Origin: Myxocyprinus asiaticus
Lineage: Eukaryota > Chordata > Actinopteri > Cypriniformes > Catostomidae
Length of the DNA: 64,000 bases
Direction of reading: 5' to 3'
Assembly: GCF_019703515.2 (NCBI RefSeq)
Contig: NC_059372.1
Span: 17,326,492-17,390,491 of the forward strand
Each line of letters opens with the position of its first letter. Within the stretch, counting starts at the first letter, position 1. This document shows, in pieces, positions 1 through 36,700 of this stretch. Position numbers and translations under genes: made by a program. The notes under the pieces are model-generated. The model made no database searches. It was not told the DNA's origin and saw only the letters and a program-made list of their open reading frames with translations.

Positions 1-1
1 C

Positions 2-22133
<22,132 letters not shown>

Positions 22134-23120
22134 GCCAAGCTTGCCCTCAGTTTAAACGTTTTCACCATGCTGGAAGTGAACTGAATTTGAACAGGAAAAA
22201 GATCACAGTACCTAAATTGATTTGCCCCCCTTTATCCTTTTTATTGAGCCACTGTCTGAAAGGCTCATGGTTCTAAATTGAAACATAATAATGTTTAGAC
22301 TTTTGAAACATTTTGAATTTGTATATGTCTACATACATACTGAGGCGCAACAGTCTCACACCCCACAATTATAACAATTGGATGTGTTCAAAAATTGCAT
22401 CTTGTTTTGTTTTCATTGGCCTTGTGGATGAATTTGAATGTTTCTGATGGTAAGGGAGAACATTGATGAAAGGGATCCATTTCATGTTTGTGTGCTGTTT
22501 GGAAAGATATTGTTAATCAGTACCAGTATTTCCATTTGGACAGTCAATACTACCACAAAGAATTAGCTGCAGACACAGTTTACAGATTAGGCCCAAACCT
22601 ACCTTTCACACATAATACCTGGAATAGGAAAGAATCATCACATTAACAAACTCGAGATTTTTTGTAGAACATACTAAATAGGTGTTGGTTTAAATTTATG
22701 GATATATGCTGGTGGAAATGTTTTTTTCTTTTTTCTTGGAAAAAAATCATTTGTGCACAGCCTTTGACATAAGTCTGCTCATGCACCTTGTTGAATTATT
22801 TTTTTTTTTTTCTTGATTAAGAGCTGAAAACCAGAAACAAATGAGAGAATGTAAAGCTGTGGTTAGCATTATTGTCATAAACAATGCCAGTACACCATGT
22901 TTTTTTTCTGTGTTCATCCACATTTTTTGGGATTAAAAAGGTCTATCAGCTCTTGTTATTAATATTCACCCCGAATGTTGAACTTATGCGTAAATTTAGA
23001 GTATTTTCAGTGACATTTAAAAGGGTTTAACTGTACAGGAATTTACTTCCTTTGCTACAAACATTCTTCGGACCTAGGTCTTTGAACTGTAATAAATGGC
23101 AATGCACACACAATCATAGC
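22134..23120 (+). other. ube4b: ube4b 3' untranslated region
   Basis: Runs from the stop codon to just past AATAAA at 23091. AT-rich, with several T runs and no coding sequence. The exact cleavage point is estimated 15-30 bases beyond the signal. Confidence 0.7.
23091..23096 (+). terminator. Polyadenylation signal AATAAA of ube4b
   Basis: Canonical AATAAA about 960 bases after the stop, followed by a T-rich stretch (TGTTGCACTTCTTTTC) that can serve as downstream element. Confidence 0.7.
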
Positions 23121-23154
23121 TGTTGCACTTCTTTTCAAACTTGCTGGTTATTGC

Positions 23155-23457
23155 TAAAGGGATGGGGCACCCAAAAATGAAAAATCTGTAATTTACTCAC
23201 CCTGTGTTGTTCTGAAACCATGTGACTTTCTTTTTTCCTTGGAGCATACAAAGCAAAATTTTTAGTCTCAGTCACCATGCACTCTCATTTTATGGAAAAA
23301 CAAAGCTATATAAGTGTATGGTGACTGAGGCTATCAGTCCCTAACATTTTGCCAAACATCCCTTTTCTTTGTTCCATGCAAGAATGAAAGTCATACATAG
23401 TTTGGAACAGAGGGCGAGTAATTTACAGATGTATTTTTTTGTCAACTATACCTTTAA
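23155..23457. repeat. Short palindromic element (TAAAGGGATGGGGCACCC)
   Basis: Starts TAAAGGGATGGGGCACCCAA and ends CAACTATACCTTTAA; inner pairs such as GTCACCATGCACTCTCATTT / GTGTATGGTGACTGAG are inverse. About 0.3 kb, a shorter relative of the TTAAAGGGATAGTT family. It lies just past the ube4b poly-A site. Confidence 0.75.
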
Positions 23458-23745
23458 ATTCATAATCATCATTATTATATCTTGCAGTATTTACAGTCAA
23501 ATCAAATAAGTGTTAACTGTATTTCAGTATAAGTTGTTCCATATATGATACAAGTTCAATTCAACTGCCTGGTCACATGAACTAAAACAATGTTCATTCA
23601 TATGCTTTTCAGAGCTACTACACATAATTTGTAAAGTGTTTTTATAAAATCTTTGGCTATAGGTGTTTTAAACTAAAGCCTTGTTCCCCTTTATCTTATA
23701 TTCTTATTAATTTCAGTCAATGAATTACCTACATGTAATGATTTG

Positions 23746-24582
23746 CAGGGTTGAGGAGTAACGGAATACATGTAACGGGATTACGGATTTAAAATACAAA
23801 ATATAAGTAACTGTATTCCACTACAGTTACAATTTAAATAATCGATAATTAGAATACAGTTACATTCAAAAAGAATTTGATTACTGAAGAGATTACTTTG
23901 CATTTTATTGTCATTTGTTTCATTTAATATTTAGTCCTTTCAGATGGAAAACATTTATACATATAAATGATGCGATCCAAAGTGCATTTGAACAGCGGTG
24001 AAACACTTTCTTATGATGTGTTACATTCATACGAGCAGACAGAGAAGTAAGTTTGAAGTAAGTTTGGAGCAGAAAAAGTAGAAATTAACCTTGTGTAAAT
24101 TGTCAGCTTTACGCAAAGTTAAAATGCTATTTCTAGCCATTTTACATGCACATGTTACCAGACACAATCATAATTTTTATCAAGAAAATTCACGTTGGAT
24201 CATAATTTCTTTTTTCTAATAAGACTTGATATTAGGGCAAAAATCATATTCTTGATAATTTTGTATTTTCCTGTAAAAATATCTAAAAATCCTTAAAACA
24301 AGATCAGTTTGATTTATCTTGTTTTAGAAACAACACTGCACAAGATATTTAGGTTTTTCAGAGAATGTATTTTTAACATGTATTTTGTCTCACTGTACTG
24401 GCAGAGTTTTTATAGTCAAAACAAGTGAAAAAATCTACCAGTGCTGAAGAAGTAATCCAAAGTATTTAGAATATGTTACTGACCTTGAGTAATCTAATGG
24501 AATACGTTACAAATTACATTTTACAGCATGTATTCTGTAATCTGTAGTGGAATACATTTCAAAAGTAACCCTCCCAACCCTG
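23746..24582. mobile_element. hAT-like non-autonomous transposon with perfect 8-bp target duplication
   Basis: Ends CAGGGTTGAGGAGTAACGGA and, inverted at the right, CAGGGTTGGGAGGGTTACTT. Both flanks carry ATGATTTG (23738-23745 and 24583-24590), an exact 8-bp duplication as made by hAT transposases. 837 bp, no open reading frame. Confidence 0.9.
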
Positions 24583-25184
24583 ATGATTTGTATTTTTGAG
24601 AAAGTCTTGAAAGTCTCATGATATAAGAATGCTTGTAATTGTTTAGTGAGATCACTGGCACCAGCTAGTTAATTATATGTGAACAAATTAGGATTCAGAA
24701 GTAATCTTTAAATTACCATAATTCTTAAAGTAGGAAGAGCTTAAAGGGATAGTTCACCCAAAAATGAAAATTCTCTCATCATTTACTCACCCTCATACAA
24801 TCCCAGATATGTATGACTTTATTCTGCTGAACGCAAACAAAGATTTTAAGAAGAAAATCTCAGCTCTGTTGGTCCAAACAATGCAAGTGAATGGTGACTA
24901 GAACTTTGAAGGCCCAAAATGCACATAAATGCAGCATAAAAGTGATCCATAAGACTCTAGAGTTTAAACCCATATCTAATATATAATTGTGGATGAGAAA
25001 CATTTCAATTTTAATGTCCTTTTTTACTATAAATCTCCACTTTCACATTATTCTTTTGTTTTGTCGATTCACATTCTTTGTGCATATTGCCATCTACTGG
25101 GCAGGGAGGAGAATTTAAAGTGAAAAAGGAATTAAATATCGATGTGTTTCTCATCCACAGCTATCATGTCGCTTCTGAAGATAT

Positions 25185-25669
25185 ATGCTGCGTCTTAAAT
25201 CGCGTACTGCCACAGTATGTACTGTATTTGATGAAGGACGCACTTATCTGCTGTCAAAACAGCACATTCTTTTAGGTATGCATGAGAGTAGTATGAATAG
25301 ATTTCGGACATACTTCATCCGGGGACATTGGCATCGTCTCGTGACCCGAATATATGACGTAATAAGAACAACCGCGAAAACGATCTGCTTTGGTTTTGTT
25401 AAACAAACACCATTTAAGCACAAGGAACAATTACCTTGGTATATATTGCGTTTACAGTTGAGAAGAACCCTCCGTCTCGCGATTCACCACGTTTGTTTAA
25501 ATCCAGTGTTTTGAACGTGACGTCACCTCGGCTCCCGAGGGATTATGGGATCGTTAAGTGTGCAGTTGATCCGCACTTCAAAATCTCGCCGGAAATAGTA
25601 GGTCAAGAAACTAGTAATACTGTTTTTCGCATACTATATAGTAGAGAAGTATAGATATTCGGAATAAGC
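25185..25669. mobile_element. Inserted element with AAGATAT duplication
   Basis: Interrupts the palindromic element after GAAGATAT; AAGATAT occurs again at 25670-25676. The interior has ATCGCGTACTGCC and CGCATACTATATAGTAG, typical of a fish repeat with TATAGTATGCG motifs. No transposase. Confidence 0.7.
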
Positions 25670-25686
25670 AAGATATTTAACCACTG

Positions 25687-26260
25687 CAGAGTTTTTTAAA
25701 TCAAATTTAAGACTTTTTGAGACGTTTTTTCAAGACCTGAACAAATAAAATACAGTATCCCCATACCAAAACAAACCAACACAATCTCAAAATACACCCT
25801 GTATGAGAGACTCTTACTTAAACAGGCAGGGGTACACATTCAACATGGCCTTAACATTGCTTATCAGCAAAACAGGGTAGAATACTGTATATGCAAGTTT
25901 AAAATACTCAATACATGTTTTCCACATATATCACATTAATTGGTTTATGCACCATTATATAATTAAATACAAATTAGAAGTCAGCCGATATTGGATTGTG
26001 CTGATTCGATAATGTGTTGAAAGAAAGCCAGTTAGTCTGCCAATAGTTTTTAAAATTGGTTGCCTATATTAAATGATCTTAGTCTTTCCTTTCTGTGATG
26101 GGGTGGGCCAGACAGAGGCTACAAGAGTCCAAATTTAATTACATTCCAGATGCACTTGATAATTAATGATTGTGAACTGCTCTGCAACAGCTGAAAACAC
26201 TCACAAGCCCCCCCCCGCGTGCTTGGAGAAAATACAACAGTCACGTTTTCACTCTGAAGC

Positions 26261-26302
<42 letters not shown>

Positions 26303-27047
26303 AAACAATTATTAAAGTTAATTATTAGTAATTTACCTTAATAGGTCAAAAGGATGCAATGAAAAATGAAATGGCCATAGAAATAAATATAAAATAAGAG
26401 ATATGATGCAATAAACATTATTATTATTAGACACTTTTCAGTCCTCCTGCTTTGCACAGGAGTTGGTTATTTCCCAAAAGGTCGTATCTTTAATTAATCT
26501 GACAACTCTCCTTTGGCTGACGTTCTGGGCTTCATGGAGCTGCTGCAGTGTTGCAAAATATTTATTTTGATTAGTAGTCTGTATAAAATAAGAGGTCTGG
26601 TGAAAAACGCGAGTGACTCAGATGTTTATTTATTTAGGTCGCCTGCCACACAGTTGCGGGTAGATGACGAGCAAAGATGTTCTTTTCGCATATCGCGGCG
26701 CCGTTTTGTGGCGCGTTCTGCATAACGCGACCGGCCCACCGGGAAAAGTCCCGGATCTCCCAATGGCCAGTCCGCCACTGCAAACTGTTAATATATTCCT
26801 ACAGTTTTGATTGGGTGGCCTCGCGCCTGCTCTGAAGGATGCAGCGCATTTAATTAAATCAAATAAGTTTGAAATTTAGGTCATATCATGATTCCCATCT
26901 TTCCGTCCCCAAATTTAAGACCTCTTTAAATAAAAATGAAGACTTTTGTTGTATCTTTTAAGATGTTTAAGACTTATTATGACCTTAATTTTCGGAAAAC
27001 CGAATTTAAGTTATTTTAAGACTTTTTAAGGATCCGCGGGAACCCTG
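25687..27047. mobile_element. hAT-like remnant (ends CAGAGTTTTTTAAATC / GCGGGAACCCTG)
   Basis: Flanked on both sides by CCACTG (25681-25686 and 27048-27053). The right end AAGGATCCGCGGGAACCCTG and the internal AATTTAAGACTTTTTGAGAC are typical of a fish hAT family whose ends read CAGGGTTCCCGCGG. Contains an unrelated insert-like stretch around 26720-26780 and a (TA)18 run. Confidence 0.7.
26263..26298. repeat. (TA)n microsatellite
   Basis: Eighteen TA units inside the hAT-like remnant. Confidence 0.95.
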
Positions 27048-27277
27048 CCACTGGAGTTGCGTGAATTACTTTTATGCTGCCTTTATTTGCTTTTTGGAGC
27101 TTCAAAGTTATAGCCACGATTCACGTGCATTTTATGGAACAACAGAGCTGAGATATTCTTCCAAAAAAATCTTCGTTTGTGTTCAGCAGAAGAAAGAAAG
27201 TCATGAACACCTGGGGTGAGTAAATGATTGGCAAATTTTCATTTTTGGGTGAACTTCTTCCTGTTTTGAACATGTTC

Positions 27278-27289
27278 CTGCTAGGTGGC
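27278..27289 (+). promoter_or_regulatory. Candidate CTCF-type site
   Basis: CTGCTAGGTGGC, continuing into GCCC, agrees with 10 of 12 positions of the core consensus CCASYAGRKGGC. It lies between the transposon cluster and the kif1b promoter. A single short motif, so chance is possible. Confidence 0.35.
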
Positions 27290-27379
27290 GCCCTTTACTT
27301 CAGTGTTGGACGGTGCCACGCCACAGCGGAGCGTAAGCGACCCTGCAGTATTGCGTCACAGCTATACAGCCCACATGAG

Positions 27380-27650
27380 CTTTTCCAGGATTTTCATTGG
27401 CTGAATGACACATCGCTCAAACATTGCTGTCATTTCATTGGTCAGGCCGACTGTCATTCAAGCTGTTGACAGGGCAGTTGACGTAATAATTTCATTAAAT
27501 CAAGGCATTCATCCGTATCCTAAAGCCTGCTCGAGAGGGTCCAACTATCTCGGACTCACGAACATCATAAGCAGCGAGAGACGTGTGGCTGAGAGTGAAC
27601 CGCAGCTATAATGGGAGTATATAACAAGAAAAGGAACTATTAAGAGCTTA
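27380..27650 (+). promoter_or_regulatory. Probable kif1b promoter
   Basis: Two inverted CCAAT boxes (ATTGG at 27396 and 27437) precede a TATATAA at 27618-27624, in a stretch with more CpG than its surroundings. The nearest splice donor downstream (27767) would belong to a non-coding first exon. Start site inferred about 25-30 bases after the TATA box. Confidence 0.5.
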
Positions 27651-27766
27651 GCAGTGAGGATTTTCTGATTTTCGCTGCTGCTGGTCGTGGTAGACGTCAT
27701 TGGAGATTTCGTACCGTGCAGGATTTCGATGGTGTTCTAGTCGTCTCTACGAGCGGAAATATAGCG
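27650..27766 (+). other. kif1b: kif1b non-coding first exon (predicted)
   Basis: No coding sequence; ends ATAGCG|gtaagt, an excellent donor, 2.4 kb before the acceptor of the ATG exon. Vertebrate KIF1B has such a 5' untranslated exon. The 5' edge is an estimate from the TATA-like box. Confidence 0.5.
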
Positions 27767-29116
27767 GTAAGTGCCGTCTCATTCCCCTAAAGCCTATTCT
27801 AAGACAGAATAATACGTAATAATTATACGTTTGGGTTTAAAATACTACATTCCGCGAATCGCCTATGGGAATAGAAATGGATGTATACTGGAATGTTTGG
27901 CTTGCATTTGCAGTTCACTCCGTCAGCGTCCTCCAAACATAATTATGATATTAACAACTTTATTAATTATATGTATTATTTCTACGTGGATGCATAAATG
28001 ATAATACTGTAAGTGGAAGACAGATATGAGGGTTATGCAAAGCAAGTCAGTGAGTTCATAGGCATTCATAGGCGACATAGTGAGGTCACTGTGTAACAGC
28101 TGACTGAAGTGCTGAAGAATAAATAAACTGTGATTTGTTTAATCTCTGAGGAGGTTCGTCATAGCATAAAAATCTATCTGTGGCAATGCTGAGTACATTG
28201 TTGTCAGTGCATCATCAATATCACATACCCCGTGATTAATGCAATGTCGGCGTTTTCTTAAACGATCAACGATTTTCTTGTGCTTTACTGTTTTTGTAAC
28301 ACATTTAGTAACTTTAATAGAATAAGTAAGAATAGCTAAAGAAACAATTGATCCTCCCTTTGCAGTGGACATGAATTTTCTTCGACGATATTCTGCCAGA
28401 TTGAGTTTCATGGGCGTATGCTTTTAATGTCATGAATGACTACAAGGGCAAGGATGAAAACACTCTCTTTCGATGTCATGTGTTTGACTATCGGTCTGCT
28501 CGCATTTCTACCGCATTCAAGTTCAAAAATGTTTGCTGCTAAGTAAAATTCCCTTTAATCCACAACCGGAGACAGTCAGTCAAATAACTAACTGCACGCT
28601 CATGATAGACTTAATGCATAGAATTGTATGTATTGAATGCTGTTATTGGTCAGTCAGTGTATTTTTGTATGCCATCACGGTTAGGTGTCAGTTAGTCAGA
28701 ATAAAGTGTTTACTAGTGGCCTGAGCCTGTGATGTACAGTAGGCCCAGCCCTGCTGCAGGCGAGCGGCAGCCATGTTTATGAATCTGTAAAGAAACCATC
28801 TAACAGCACCCAGATATTCCAGATAATCCACATCTGTACTGTATGTTTACCAGTTGTGCGACATTGCTTTTGAATTGATCAACTGGCATTTAGTGGGCTA
28901 AATGTATAGTTGGCCATTAACTCTTTCATTTGATATTAACATTTTAGATAAAATATATATGTTGCCTGTAAAGTAAAATTAAGCCTATCATAGGTCCTGT
29001 AACTGGTCACTATTGTTTCACCATTTTTAATCGCCTTCTTCCTTCACTAGTCCATTTAAAATGGTCCTTTGGTGAAACAAATGCATTGTAAAAGTATTCT
29101 GTGTTGTACCTCTCAA
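27767..29116 (+). other. kif1b first intron, non-repetitive part
   Basis: No recognised exon or clear repeat. A 90-codon open stretch on the minus strand (28139-28411) shows no family features I recognise and is probably chance. Confidence 0.5.
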
Positions 29117-29727
29117 TTAAAGGAATATTCCGGGTTCAGTACAAGTTAAGCTCAATCGACAGCTTTTGTGGCACAAAAAATGTATTCTGACTCATCCCTC
29201 ATTTTCTTAAAAAAAAAAAAAAAAAAAAAGCAGCACAAATCTGGGTTACAGTGAGGCACATACAATAAAATTGAATGGGGCCAATCCGTAAACATTAAAA
29301 TACTCACTGTTTCAAAAGTATTGACACAAAATGTAAACAAGTTAAAATGATTTAAGTGTGATAAAATCACTTGCTAACCTTTTCTGTGTAAAGTTATATC
29401 CAATTTTATTCATTGCCATGACGGCGTAACGCCATGAACACTAAAACCCTTTTAAACAAAGATTTAAACAACTTCACAGCTCAAATAACACATGGATTTT
29501 AACAGAAGCATTAATGTTAGTGCTTTTGTAAAATTATAAGCTTCAAATTTGTTTGTTTAAATGTACCAAAAATTGGCCCCATTCACTTCCATTGTAAGTG
29601 CCTCACTTGATTTTAGCTTTTTTTTTTTTTTTTAAATAAAAGGAGAAACGAGTCAAAATTAATTTTTGTTATGCCACAAATGCTGTCGATTGAGCTTATC
29701 TTGTATTGAACCTGGAATATTCTTTAA
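29117..29727. repeat. Palindromic AAAGGAATATTCCGGGTTC element, copy 2 (kif1b intron 1)
   Basis: TTAAAGGAATATTCCGGGTT with GCTCAATCGACAGC at the left and the inverse GTCGATTGAGCTTATCTTG, CCTGGAATATTCTTTAA at the right. Homologous in detail to 16233-16870. Confidence 0.9.
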
Positions 29728-30180
29728 TATGATGTCATAAAACTGCATGCAGAAAAATTATCTATAGAAGAATCTAAAGCTAATAAAATTGTTTTCGATG
29801 AATGCATCTAGTCACTTTACAGGACACTGTTGAAACTGCTTGAAAGTTCATGTGTTTTTTCCTAATATATTACCTGTGCTGACTTAGTGTAGTTAAAATA
29901 GTTTTTTTTTTTAAGTTTATCTAACCTTTATTTTCTTGTTTACTTTTTTTTTTTTTTTTTTAGCACTATTTAACTTTAATGTTCTCAAATGTTGCATAAC
30001 AAAGAATACCCCTCTAGGGTTATTGCGAAATGATGATATGGGACATTGTAAACTCTTTGGTGGTCATTTACTTAGAATATTTTGAGATATCTCTGGATAA
30101 TGTGTAAATTCATTTTACTTTTAGCCTAATAGTTGTGCCACTGGAAAAAAACACTAAGGACATTTTGTTATTCTTTGTAG

Positions 30181-30219
30181 GAGAACATTCTGTGATATTA
30201 AAACACAACAGCTTCAACC
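30181..30219 (+). other. kif1b: kif1b 5' untranslated part of the ATG exon
   Basis: 39 bases between the splice acceptor (30179-30180) and the ATG; no upstream ATG. Confidence 0.75.
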
Positions 30220-30325
30220 ATGTCTGGCGCCTCAGTGAAAGTTGCTGTCCGAGTGCGCCCCTTCAACTCAAGGGAGATCGGCAAAGAATCAAAATGCATT
30301 ATTCAGATGCAAGGGAACTCCACCA
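30220..30325 (+). CDS. kif1b: kif1b, kinesin-3 motor, first coding exon (5' end only)
   Basis: The exon starts at 30181 after ttctttgtAG, with ATG at 30220 in a good context (CAACCATGT). It codes [20 protein letters not shown] then [15 protein letters not shown], and a donor A|gtaagt follows at 30326. This is the start of a kinesin motor domain: the [11 protein letters not shown] strand contacts the nucleotide pocket, while the P-loop lies in a later exon outside the window. KIF1B moves mitochondria and synaptic-vesicle precursors towards microtubule plus ends in axons. KIF1B rather than KIF1A is favoured by MSGASV and QGNST, and by ube4b just upstream as in other vertebrates. Only 35 complete codons are visible. 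Confidence 0.93.
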
Positions 30326-30704
30326 GTAAGTATATACTTGTGTACATGGCTCTCATACTGGCTTTGGTATAATTTTTCTGAATTGTTCATAGTCTGTCAC
30401 ATGCCTCCAGACAAGGTGTTCCTGGTATATGTTGACTTTTAGCTTTAGGGTTTTCAGAAAACTCTGAGACATTCTCATAACCAAAAGATGTTATTGCAAA
30501 TATGCAACATGAGTAACTGCAAAGTAAGAATAGAAGTGGAAGTGGTCTTCTGTTTGAAATGGGAAGAAAAGAAAAGCCTCTCTGTGTGAAATCCCTTTCC
30601 TTTGGAAAAGTGAGAGGACTCAAAGAATTCCTGCCTCGGGGACTGTAGTGTGTTTATTATGCAGAGCTGGCCTATTGTGAAGATGGTGAATCTCTGCAGG
30701 GCTT

Positions 30705-31200
30705 GAACTAGGGATGGGTCACAATGGTCAGCTTAGTCACCGATAAGTTATTTAGTGAGGTTGACTAGTTTGTCTATATTTTTTGGTGTAGTTCTGATAT
30801 TTTTAGGGGTGACATTTTATTAGATTGCTAACAGCATGATTTGCTTTAACTGTTAGACAGTTTGCATGGTATAAACCTGATGGAAAAGTTGTGTCTTTAA
30901 ATTCATCCCCTACTCCATACACATGTTGAGTGTTTGAGTGTCTCAAACATTACATTTTTAAGATGTGTCAAGTTAAAAATCGTCCAGCTTTTAAAAACAC
31001 ATCTCGAGATGCCTGAATTTGGTTTCATTCCATTGCGCTCTGTCAAGCTGTTTTTGATTGCAAAAACATGTCTTATGTTAACACTTCCAAAGAAACTCAT
31101 TTGTTCTGGGTCAGGTGACCCAGGCCCAAAACAAGCCTAATTATTAGGGCTTCCTTAATACCAATTAGTTGACTAGTCAATTTTGACAGTATGTAGTTTT
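30705..31200. repeat. hAT-like end fragments
   Basis: GAACTAGGGATGGGTCACAA at 30709 and AATTAGTTGACTAGTCAATT near 31165 resemble the ends and interior of the family intact at 60720-62067 (GACTAGTC, TTGAAC-TAGGGATG). Too decayed to bound exactly. Confidence 0.45.
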
Positions 31201-32638
31201 GCACTTTCCTAGATTGAACCTGCGGCTCAAGCCTCATATTCATTACTACTGCATTGGTTTAATAGTAGAGGAAGTGAGCTAGTGGGCTGCTTGGCTTATC
31301 ATACAGTGCAACAAGCCAGTGAAAAGAAATGAGTTGACGTTATCGCCCATGTTGTAGCTTTTATCATTATCACAGCCAAATGAAGAAGAACACGTGACCA
31401 CATGCGCCTTAGAAATCGTGGAACCTCCCTTAACAAATAATTTGTTTCATTCAAATTGCAGACCTATGATGAAAACAATAGAATTCAGCATGAAGCAGTC
31501 ACTCATATTTGTAGGAGATAAACATGACCAAGAATAGACATATTAATCTACACAGACTAATGAATATGCAATAAAATTCAGTCCACATGCATCATGAGTA
31601 TAATTCCATGGTATATAAGAGGTTTTTTTGGGTAGTATATGAGTTCTTAACGTGACGGATATTAGCAAGCGGTGAGTCATTGTGCCCACTGAGACATGAT
31701 TCATCAAGCTGTTTTGATCAAGGTAACATTTGCTGTGTTGACCACAGAAATACTGGTGTACTAACTATTAAAATGTACTGAGAAAGAAAATGTGTTCACA
31801 GATGGAACCTTTCTAAGTTGGAACTACAGCATGTTGGTGGTAAATTACATGGTGAAGAAGGTTTTTAATTCTTACAAACATTTTTTTAGACATTTAAATG
31901 TTAAAGTTTGAGAATGCAGTTGGTTTCTATCCAACTGGCTTTAAACCTGCATCTGTTTTAACTTTATGAAGCTTCAAATCCCATGCAGAAAGATGTGTCC
32001 TACTGTGTTTACAAGCCTTTCAAAGTCTTTTGTAGGCTTGTGAAAGAAGCTTTTGTCAGCATCAGATTTTCCTCATTTCTACACTTATTATTTAGTGATA
32101 ACAGGCCGAAACCCTGTGATAAACAAAGCTGTCCGTAGGGAGCACAAGGTCACATGAGAGAGAGCCAAAGCAGTGGTGGCATACAATGAGTTTGAAAGGA
32201 AGGAGATCACAGAGACTGCAGTCACACAGCACTCTAGCACACATGCGCAGACTGCGTATGGTAACCGGAGCATGAGATTGGCATTTGTCCCACCCTCTTG
32301 ATCAGGACACTACTGCGGGAATGTTGTCTTATTACAGTGCCGAGCCATCAAGGATGCTCGTGACAAATACACTTAGCACAATGTTAACTGAAATGTCGAT
32401 AAGTAGAATAACCTTAATATTTGGTGTCAGAAGTGTTTTGTTTGCTGTGGTATGTGGCAAGCAAGTGATATTCATCAGACAGCTTATGCTGCATATTTAG
32501 TTTGAATGTTTGTCTTAACGTTTGTTTTTATTTATCATGGTGTGCTCATGGATCTAATGTGTCTGTCTCACTCTTCTGAAAATACTCACCATTTGGATTG
32601 AACCAGAAATCAAATCTGAAAGCACCACAGTTCATTTG
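31201..32638 (+). other. Intronic sequence without recognised features
   Basis: AT-rich kif1b intron; neither strand shows an exon, RNA gene or mobile element I recognise. Confidence 0.5.
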
Positions 32639-32925
32639 TAAAGGAATATTCCATGTTCAATACAAGCTCAATCGACAGCTTTTGTGGCATAATATTGATT
32701 ACCACTAAAATACATTTTTACTTGCCCCTGCTTTAAAAAAAGCACAAATCTGAGTTCCAGTGAGGCACTGGCAATGGAAGTGAATGAGGCCAATTTGTAA
32801 ACATTAAAATGCTCACTGTTTCAAAAGTGTAGCCACAAGATGTAAACAGTATGCGTTATAACATGACTTTAGTGTGAAAAAATCGCTTACTAAACTTTTC
32901 TGTGTAAAGTTATAGCAGAGATATT
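32639..32925. repeat. Palindromic AAAGGAATATTCC element, copy 3, left half only
   Basis: AAAGGAATATTCCATGTTCA, GCTCAATCGACAGC and ACTTTTCTGTGTAAAGTTAT match the left half of the copies at 16233 and 29117; homology stops near 32925. Confidence 0.8.
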
Positions 32926-35886
<2,961 letters not shown>

Positions 35887-36105
35887 AATGACAAAGCGCA
35901 AAGCACTTTATTCACTGTGAAGTGCATAGCACATGCAGACTATATATTTATATAATTAAATCATAGCCTTTTGCGGTTTAATAAGCACATTAGCCCATAT
36001 AGCGAACTGCTTTTCCGGAGGTGAGAAGTGAAGCCGTCAAAAACATCTGGTAAAAATACGACAGAAATATTTTACTTCTTTATAGTAAAATGTAATATTT
36101 AATGT

Positions 36106-36139
36106 AGTAGTAGTAGTAGTAGTAATAATAATGATAATA
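36106..36139. repeat. (TAG)n(TAA)n microsatellite
   Basis: About seven TAG/TAA-type triplets in a row after AATG. Confidence 0.8.
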
Positions 36140-36392
36140 TTATATCAATAATAATTACATTTTATATCTCAAGCAAGAGTTTCATTACTTCTTCCATTAA
36201 TACTGTGATGCTCTACTGTGTAGCACTCTATTCAACCTAAATAATAATAAAATAATGAAACAATAAAACTCCAACAGCATTGCGACACCCTGGCAACCAC
36301 CCACAGCACTCTAATATTATAGCTTCAGTTTTTGCACATGTAAGAACCACATAGGAAAATGTAAAAATCTAGTTTTATGTATTTTATATACA

Positions 36393-36419
36393 GTGTGTGT
36401 GTGTGTGTGTGTATGTATG

Positions 36420-36453
<34 letters not shown>
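36393..36453. repeat. Compound (GT)n(TA)n microsatellite
   Basis: GT units, two GTAT units, then eleven or more TA units. Confidence 0.9.
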
Positions 36454-36662
36454 AGTTAACTGAATATGTTATTGCTGATGGTTTCTTCTAGCTAATGCTA
36501 CTCCAACCTCTTATTTTAGACCGCTGTAGCTCTGCTGTTTTATTAGATAGAGAGATACTGACAGCGGGCCTTTGGGGACAGCCAATGCAGACAGAGTATG
36601 GGAAGTGTGTCTGTGAAAGCTTTGCACTCTGAAACTGAGAGATAGAAGAGCTTTATTGATTG

Positions 36663-36664
<2 letters not shown>

Positions 36665-36699
<35 letters not shown>
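36665..36699. repeat. (GA)n microsatellite
   Basis: About seventeen GA units following TTGATTGATTGA. Confidence 0.93.

Positions 36700-36700
<1 letters not shown>

Larger units (their letters stand above)
24741..27256. mobile_element. Palindromic TTAAAGGGATAGTT element, copy 3, split by two later insertions
   Basis: Left arm 24741-25184 begins TTAAAGGGATAGTTCACCCA; the right arm 27048-27256 ends TTTTGGGTGAACTT. Between them only ten bases (25677-25686) of the original remain, separating two inserted elements. Joined, the three parts read like the intact copies at 52538 and 54764. Confidence 0.85.

Noticed and set aside
28139..28411. 90-codon open stretch on the minus strand in kif1b intron 1
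   Set aside because: No family motif, no promoter or poly-A context, AT-rich and within chance length for this composition.
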